From contig NC_053394.1 of NCBI RefSeq assembly GCF_905171765.1, forward strand, positions 158,729,256-158,793,255: a stretch of DNA of 64,000 bases. Direction: 5' to 3'. Origin of the DNA: Bufo bufo (Eukaryota > Chordata > Amphibia > Anura > Bufonidae). A program made the translations under genes and the position numbers. Of this stretch, positions 57,596 through 64,000 are shown one piece after another. How positions within the stretch are numbered: the stretch's first letter is position 1; each line of letters starts with the position of its first letter. The notes below the pieces were generated by a model. It searched no databases, was not told where the DNA came from, and was given only the letters and a program-made list of their open reading frames with translations.

Positions 57596-57953
57596 GTGGA
57601 AAGGGGGGTAACATGGAGCGTAGAAAATTAATTATGCGGGAAAAAGGATGACATAAACCCCTGTAAAGTGATAATGGCAGTAAATTGCCTAATGGAAACT
57701 CCCAAGACAACCGAGGGTGGGGGGGGGGGGGGGGTATATAGCCTTTTTTTCCTTATTGTTCTATGTCCTCTGACGTGAAATGAAATTAAACCTGATAAGG
57801 ATAGAATTTTGATGTTAGCTGCAATTAGGTAACATATGCTTGCGTATATTTGTATATTTGTAATTTTTTTATCCCTGTTTTTTTCTTGTGCTGTTCTTTA
57901 TCTGGGTTTTGTAAAAAGAAAACGAAAATAAAAATATTTAATATAAAAAAAAA
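57596..57953 (+). other. L1 3' UTR
   Basis: Contains an 18-base G tract near 57718, a quadruplex-capable run of the kind found in several L1 3' UTRs, then aataaaaatatttaat and a short A tail ending at 57953. Confidence 0.75.
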
Positions 57954-57955
57954 TT

Positions 57956-58091
57956 ACGCCTTAGTGCCCCCGGTAATAATAACGCCCCCTATTGCACTCG
58001 CATTAATAATACCCCTATTATGCCCCAGTATTAATAATGGCCTTTGTATTGCCTCTAGCAATAATAACGTCCCCTATTCTTCCCTCAGTAA
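57956..58091. repeat. 136-bp duplicate of 51149-51284
   Basis: The copy matches the upstream segment with about one mismatch (tctca against tcgca). It begins right after the L1 A tail and ends where the truncated LTR begins. Confidence 0.88.
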
Positions 58092-58828
58092 ACAGTTAGA
58101 ACCAGATTTAGTTACCCCCTGCATACGGAAGACAGCAAGGACCGAGTCTCAGCTGAGACTTGGCAATATACCCAGTCTGAGCACCTTCAGCTCAGCTGGA
58201 TGAGGAAAGCAGAAAACTACAGACAACGTCCAGAGTTCCAGGAAGAAAGCATCCCCTGAGAATCCATCTGTTAGATAAGTCCAGAGACCTAGGAGAAGCT
58301 ATTTCCTCCTCAGCTAATCTGTCCCCACAAAGCAGAAGCTACCAGATAAGTGCAGAAGCTAATCCTGCCACACTTACAGAGCTACCAAGCAGATGTTTTA
58401 TCCTGCAAGCTCCACATTTAAAGCAGAAGTACTCATTCCTGCCAATCATTGCCAAAACCTGCTGGGACCAAGAGACCAAAGCTGTATACTGTTTGGATGC
58501 AAGTTATTTCAAGTAAAGCAACGTTTGAACTTCATCTAAAGGTCTGGACATTATTTCTTCTACAAAATTCCTCCATTGCTCCTACTATCACTACACTCAA
58601 ATTTATTGCAAGTGAGCCAGGAGTCCGGCCGTACCCAGGTAGGAGACACCGTGACACAATTATCACTATCCTACAGAGACATTATAGGCCATTACACCAC
58701 TCTGGGATTCCTAATCTGGGCCGTGCATTATAACACCTTGGAAGGGCCCTGGGATAGTACCCTGCACATGCTGCAATTGGCGTCACGAAAAATACAGAAT
58801 ATTAACCACCCGTATCCTGGCTATTGCA
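58092..58828 (+). mobile_element. 5' LTR (5'-truncated) of LTR element B
   Basis: It corresponds to 61722-62458 and lacks the first ~292 bases. It ends ctattgca at 58828. A TTGGCGTCACGAAA primer-site-like motif lies inside it at 58778, 55 bases before the true site. Confidence 0.85.
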
Positions 58829-58832
58829 TAAG

Positions 58833-58850
58833 TGGCGTCACAAACAGGAT
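58833..58850 (+). promoter_or_regulatory. Primer binding site of element B
   Basis: TGGCGTCACAAACAGGAT begins four bases after the LTR end. The bases beyond it (tgaa) are compatible with a tRNA T-loop complement. Confidence 0.7.
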
Positions 58851-59200
58851 TGAATTGTTTGTCTAACACTACTACAAAGCCTAAAAACTGTGTCAAGACC
58901 CTGAAAATTGACTTTATTGCTTTTATTGCGGTGCCAGAAAGCTCTAAATAGTGCGCGTCAGCACTCCAAGGGTTAATTTGCTATATTTCTGTAATGGCGC
59001 AGTTTCTTCATGCCCTTCAGAAGTGGTAAAACACAAGAACGCCCTCTCAGGAGCGCAAAAATGCTAACTACGCCCCTCTAGAGGCAAACCTAAATCCTGC
59101 CCACCAAGCACTTTGCAATGTGAGCCAAGGGAGTGAAGACCCCCTCCCACAGGCTCCACCTTAACTTCTTGCACTCATGATGACAGAGGAAGCAAGAAAG
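58851..59200 (+). mobile_element. Leader of LTR element B
   Basis: It aligns with the leaders of element A (about 840-986) and of the cold-shock element (7504-7875, minus). No gag frame is present. Confidence 0.6.
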
Positions 59201-60182
59201 ATGGCCACCACCCCGGAAACCAATATGGCCGCCACACACAAACCCACTTTCGCGGAGGCGACAACTCCGACTGAGAAGGCCCGGTGGAGACAACTATACT
59301 TGAGCCTTCACCACCTGGCCCAGGGACCAGTGCGACAGCACTGGATCAAGTCGCAACCAGTCCAGCCCGCAGCTGCCCTGACACCGTGCCTGGTGAATCC
59401 TGATACGTCCACTAGGTGCAGGGACATCCGTAAGGTGTCCCTCATCATGCTGGTTGGCACTGCAGAGGCGGCCGGAGCTCCCACTCCGCTGCCCAGAGAG
59501 TTCCCGATGTACAGCAGTTCACCGTAGCTTTGACCAGCCTCACTACCCAGACAGTATCAGGAACCACCACAAGAGGTCAGTGGCGCTCCATCACAGTAGC
59601 CAGCCTGAGTTACAAGATGCAGAAGCCCCCTCTTGTGTTCCTCAACAGTTCCAGAAGTGATGAAGAGGTCACCTGGCAGGATGACCTTGCCCGATGGAAA
59701 GCCCGCAGGTGGAGTACATTACAGGACTTGCTAAAGAGAGCGGAAGAATGGAAAAAGATAGAGAGGATGTTTAGTGGAGAAGATGACTTGTCAGAAAGAA
59801 GAAAACGCATAAAAACATATAAATTGTGGAGGAAAAAGAGCACAGAGAAAGGGAATTGTATGAAGCCTCCAAGTCTTCTTCTCAGCCGCCTGCTGAAGAC
59901 AGCACACCTTATATCACTCTATCAGATCCGGCAGCCACTGAAAGTGACCTACCCACCAGTGAGGAGTCCACTGATACTGCTTCACGCACTCCAGAGCCAC
60001 CACCGAATCCGGAGCTCCTTGCTATGAAAGACCAAGGGTTCGTCTTTTATTGCTGTCCAGAGAACCTGTCACCTAGAAGGAAAAGGCCAAGGCCTAAAGA
60101 GGATCCTCCAGAAGAGGGTGAAGAGGGTGAAGCTGCAGTTCCAAGTCATGCCACAGAAAGTCACCAGGGGACCGCATATTAA
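59201..60182 (+). pseudogene. Cargo ORF of LTR element B, function unknown, broken
   Basis: The start codon at 59201 (M-A-T-T-P-E, in frame with an earlier ATG at 59177) is positionally homologous to those of the other two elements. Open stretches are 59201-59527, about 59600-59835 and 59826-60182, in different frames, so at least two frameshifts or stops are present. The middle stretch is charged and probably helical (W-Q-D-D-L-A-R-W-K-A-R-R-W, R-A-E-E-W-K-K-I-E-R). The last has an acidic, proline-rich tail with R-R-K-R-P-R-P-K. No cold-shock domain and no gag or pol motif is visible. Either cargo unrelated to that of the minus-strand element was acquired, or the same ORF diverged beyond recognition. 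Confidence 0.55.
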
Positions 60183-61415
60183 GTTTCTGCTGGAGTTACA
60201 GCTACTGAGAGCACACAGTTCAAAGAAGAACTTTTGCATCCTCGAATATGGGACCCAGGAGGAAGATTTCCAGACTTTCCTGTGATGAAAACTACCCACT
60301 GTGGCAATTGCCCACTACCTTGTGTGGATTACAATTAACTCTATTGTTTCCCGTGGGTTACAAGTGACTTTTGTTTGTTTCCAGGGGATTCTAATTTTAA
60401 AGCACTTCAAGAAAAAGGACTCAAGTCATGTTTGAGCGTATTATGATAATATTGATTGCACTGATATTTGCATTATATTTTTGCACTAATCTTACTTCAA
60501 TGTTTACAGATTATGCAACGTTCAAGCACTTATGCCCATTGTGTGTATTCTTTTCCAGGTGCTGCAATGTGAATCTATGCACTTTTTGTGAAATTGCATT
60601 TAACTTTTGCACTTAGCCAGATCAGACTTTTATTTTGTGTCACTTTGCTTTACAGCTCTGTTCTCTTTATAAGGACTGCCTCTGCGGACGTTTTTTTACT
60701 AATGGCCTACTCCTGGTGTCATGTATCCTAGGTACCCAGGTAGGACAAGTGGTAAGTCCCAGGCAGGTCCAGCAACTACAAGGGTAACCCCGCTCCTTCG
60801 GGAATGGCTAGGGGAATCATATACCCCTCCTTCCTGTTTGTTATATGTGCCAGGATTGGTAATAGGACTACTAAACCCCCATCTTGGGATGTCTTCCAGG
60901 AGTTTTATGGGATTATTATATCCTCCTCCTGTGACTGCCAGAAGCGATTGTGAGAAGTATACTCCTCCCCCTTATGTACCTTTGCCTAAGGCCTAGTGCA
61001 CTGCCTTAGAACCATTAAGCTACCCATTAGTTACCATAGTGATCGTGCTATAAGCCTGAATTTCCGACTTTGGTGCAGGGAAGGGAATACAGGATAAAGC
61101 CACCCTTCCATTTGCGGGCATTTCATTACATAATGGTGGGATTACAGAGTAAAGACACCCCCATGCTTTCTTTGGTATCGGTGGACAATACTCAAATTTA
61201 GTCAGTAATGATTGCTTAGTGCAGAACGTTGGTTTACTGGGTATACCGAGAAGATAATAAGACACCCTACCCATGCGGGCTGGAACCTTAGGTTAGCCAT
61301 TATATGTTTGTCTTTGTATGTCTTTATGTGTACTACATGCAGCACTTTGTATTAAATTGGGTACCCCAGAGATCATTTCTCTCATCCTAAGCACAAGCCG
61401 AGGGCGGCTTGTCTC
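60183..61415 (+). mobile_element. 3' internal region of LTR element B
   Basis: From about 60320 on it matches the minus-strand cold-shock element until that copy is cut at 5510. The remainder (60480-61415) has only short frames and no recognised protein. Confidence 0.6.
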
Positions 61416-61429
61416 AAAGAAAGGGGGAA
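61416..61429 (+). promoter_or_regulatory. Polypurine tract of element B
   Basis: AAAGAAAGGGGGAA lies directly before the LTR's TG, the standard plus-strand primer of LTR retroelements. Confidence 0.85.
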
Positions 61430-62458
61430 TGTAACAGCCCAGAGTTGTGCTACTACATGCCTCTACCCCGCTACTATCTCCTAAGAGCCTTTATACTGTC
61501 ATCAGATATAATTTACATTATGTCTTCCACAAATGTGCATATAAATCCATGTTAAAAGTAATTGTTCATGTAATTTTCCTGGTTACCAGTAGGTGGCAGC
61601 AACACATTGGCAGGTACAGTTTACAGTCTAGTGTATCTGAGCTGGAATGGATTATTCCAGTTTAGTCTCCACCCTCTGTGGAGAGTGGGCTAGTCCCTCT
61701 TCTTGCAGCAAGGGAGGGAAAAACAGTTAGAACCAGATTTAGTTACCCCCTGCATACGGAAGACAGCAAGGACCGAGTCTCAGCTGAGACTTGGCAATAT
61801 ACCCAGTCTGAGCACCTTCAGCTCAGCTGGATGAGGAAAACAGAAAACTACAGACAACCTCCAGAGTTCCAGGAAGAAAGCATCCCCTGAGAATCCATCT
61901 GTGAGATAAGTCCAGAGACCTAGGAGAAGCTATTTCCTCCTCAGCTAGCCTGTCCCCACAAAGCAGAAGCTACCAGATAAGTGCAGAAGCTAACCCTGCC
62001 ATAGTTACAGAGCTACCAAGCAGACGTTTTATCCTGCAAGCTCCACATTTAAAGCAGAAGTACTCATTCCTGCCAATCATTGCCAAAACCTGCTGGGACC
62101 AAGAGACCAAAGCTGTATACTGTTTGGATGCAAGTTATTTCAAGTAAAGCAAAGTTTGAACTTCATCTAAAGGTCTGGACATCATTTCTTCTGCAAAATT
62201 CCTCTATTACTCCTACTATTACTACACTCAAATTTATTGCAAGTGAGCCAGGAGTCCGGCCGTACCCAGGTAGGAGACACCGTGACACAATTATCACTAT
62301 CCTACAGAGACATTATAGGCCATTACACCACTCTGACATTCCTAATCTGGGACATGCGTTATAACACCTTGGAAGGGCCCTGGGATAGTACCCTGCACAT
62401 GCTGCAATTGGCGTCACCACAAATACAGAATATTATCCACCCTTACCTGGCCACTGCA
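61430..62458 (+). mobile_element. 3' LTR of LTR element B, 1029 bp
   Basis: It runs from TGTAACAGCCC to CCACTGCA (TG...CA). This full-length LTR defines the boundaries used for the other copies. An internal TTGGCGTCACCAC motif sits near 62407. A target duplication cannot be tested because the 5' LTR is truncated. Confidence 0.88.
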
Positions 62459-62639
62459 CATGTAGTTTTATTAAAATAAAAAGTAACACTCAGCAGGCAC
62501 AATAATGTCACTGCATCACGCCTGCCTGCAGGGGAAAGCATAGGCGAGAGAACGGTGGAGCAGGATACTGATGGCTTATTGCTCCACCAATTGGGACATG
62601 CTGCAGCCTTCCAGAGACTTTGGCGGGCCATACTACTGG
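62459..62639. other. Unassigned sequence
   Basis: A short stretch between the LTR and the minisatellite, with no gene seen. Confidence 0.4.
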
Positions 62640-63420
62640 GGCACTATAGGAGCCATTATAACTACTGGAGGCATTATAACTGCTGTGGGTACTATGGGGG
62701 TATTATAACTACTGGGGCAGTACATGGGGGTATTATAACTACTGAGGCAGTACATGGGAGCATTATAACTAATGGGAGATATATAGGGGGCATTATAAAT
62801 ACTGGGACACTATAGGAGCGTTATAACTACTGGGGTCATTACAGAGGGGTATTATAGCTACAGGGGCCATTATATGGGAGGTTTACTACTACTGGGGGCA
62901 TTACAGGGGGTATTATATCTACTGGGGCACCAAAGAAGGGCATTATAACTATCAGGGGTACTACAGGGGGCATTCTAAATATTGGGGGAACTATGGGAAG
63001 CCTTATTACTACTGGGGGCTCTATAGAGGTGCCTTATTACTTAGTCTCTGTAGTGGAGGCTTATTACTTCTGAGGGCCATATGAGGAAATTATTACTACT
63101 GCAAGCACTATGAGGAGATTTATTACTACTGGGGGTACTATGGGGGTTTTATTACTACTGGGGGACTATGAGAGACTTTTTTTTTTACTACTGGGCACTA
63201 TGGAGGGGCTTAATGACCACTGTGGGCATGGTCAGGGGATTTATTACTACTGGGGGTGCTATGAAGCACTTTATTACGACTGGGGTCATTATAAGCAGTA
63301 TTTTTACTACTTGGGCATAAGGAGGGGCATTATTACTACTGGGAGCACTATAAGGGATATAATTTCTACTATAGGGGTATTATTACTACTGGGAATTCTA
63401 TGTAATAGTAGTAGTAATAG
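62640..63420. repeat. Degenerate tattactactgggggcatt minisatellite
   Basis: Irregular 28-40-base units built on ttattactactgggggcact, the inverse of the repeat family at 50985-51310. Frames through it are artefacts. Confidence 0.85.
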
Positions 63421-63572
63421 TACTATTATTATTTGGCACAATAAGAGTATGTATGTACAGTATGTATGTAGTGTATATACAGTTTGTCTGTGTAATATAT
63501 ATGATGTATGTACGATATGTGTGAGTAGCGTAACATAAACCTTGTATGTACATACTGTGTTTGTGTAATGTA

Positions 63573-63826
63573 CAGTCAGGTCCATAAATATTGGGACATT
63601 GACACAATTCTAACATTTTTGGCTCTATACACCACCACAATGGATTTGAAATGAAACAAACAAGATGTGCTTTAACTGCAGACTGTCAGCTTTAACTTGA
63701 GGGTATTTACATCCAAATCAGGTGAACGTTGTAGGAATTACAACAGTTTGCATATGTGCCTCCCACTTGTTAAGGGACCAAAAGTAATGGGACAGAATAA
63801 TAATCATAAATCAAACTTTCCCTTTT
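63573..63826 (-). mobile_element. Tc1 family C end fragment
   Basis: Begins with the terminal CAGTCAGGTCCATAAATATT next to a TA and matches the 3' untranslated end of copies 1 and 2 in inverse orientation. It stops before the transposase codons. Confidence 0.85.
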
Positions 63827-64000
63827 TAACCCCTTAAGGACTCAGCCCTATTTCACCTTAAGGACTTGACCATTTTTTGCAAATCTGACCAGTGTCACTT
63901 TAAGTGCTCATAACTTTAAAACGCTTTGACTTACCCAGGCCATTCTGACATTGTTTTTTTCATCACATATTGTACTTCATGACACTGCTAAAATTGGGTC
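63827..64000. mobile_element. Start of another dispersed repeat
   Basis: aaccccttaaggactcagcc…ttaaggacttgaccattt opens a repeat that leaves the window. The Tc1 fragment ends exactly where it starts. I recall ccccttaagga-type ends from frog repeats but cannot name the family. Confidence 0.4.

Larger units (their letters stand above)
51950..57953 (+). mobile_element. Near full-length L1/Tx1-like LINE
   Basis: The order is 5' UTR (about 51950-52697), ORF1 (52698-53682), ORF2 (53896-57595), and a 3' UTR with an 18-G tract (about 57718) and a short poly-A tail after AATAAA-like sequence. The 5' boundary is approximate. It is the best-preserved LINE in the window, with single-base frame breaks only. 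Confidence 0.85.

Overview
The window looks like nuclear DNA from an anuran amphibian (inference; no host marker gene is present). The evidence is at least eleven Tc1/mariner copies from six families, Tx1/L1-type LINEs, PIF/Harbinger-like MITEs with TAA target duplications, TTAA-flanked T2/Kolobok-like MITEs beside a THAP-domain transposase relic, and many non-autonomous LTR elements. I found no host protein-coding gene, rRNA or tRNA. Almost every base that can be assigned belongs to a mobile element or a tandem repeat, and much of it is nested.

Layout. 0-9 kb holds two related non-autonomous LTR elements. One (130-2545, +) carries an unrecognised ORF. The other (3185-8878, -) carries a cold-shock-domain (Y-box-like) protein, has a GGTC target duplication inside a MITE, and was later invaded by a different LTR element (3443-5505). 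8.9-17.4 kb holds MITEs, a decayed minus-strand L1 and two Tc1 copies. 17.9-19 kb is a palindromic minisatellite. 19.9-27.7 kb has a Tc1 copy, a 52-bp minisatellite and a THAP/Kolobok-like transposase gene broken by a nest of MITEs and a solo LTR. 27.7-36.6 kb is a repeat with ~155-bp subunits plus four Tc1 copies and a satellite-bearing element. 36.6-41.1 kb has an L1 ORF1 relic, a second satellite-bearing element and MITEs. 41.1-47 kb is an LTR split by three Tc1 insertions, one with an intact transposase frame. 47-51.9 kb has minisatellites, another LTR and a fold-back MITE. 51.9-57.95 kb is a near full-length L1. 58.1-62.5 kb is a third member of the cargo-carrying LTR group with both LTRs, and the rest is minisatellite and Tc1 and other repeat fragments.

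The most interesting content is the LTR group. Three elements share leader sequence, an unusual primer binding site (TGGYGTCACRAAC-like), a start codon in the same context and, in part, their 3' regions, but their central ORFs differ. One encodes a recognisable cold-shock domain. Their LTR 3' ends contain one or two extra copies of the primer-binding-site module, as though the LTR had grown by absorbing it. These elements lack gag-pol and must borrow machinery. I know of no description of such a system, but I could not search.
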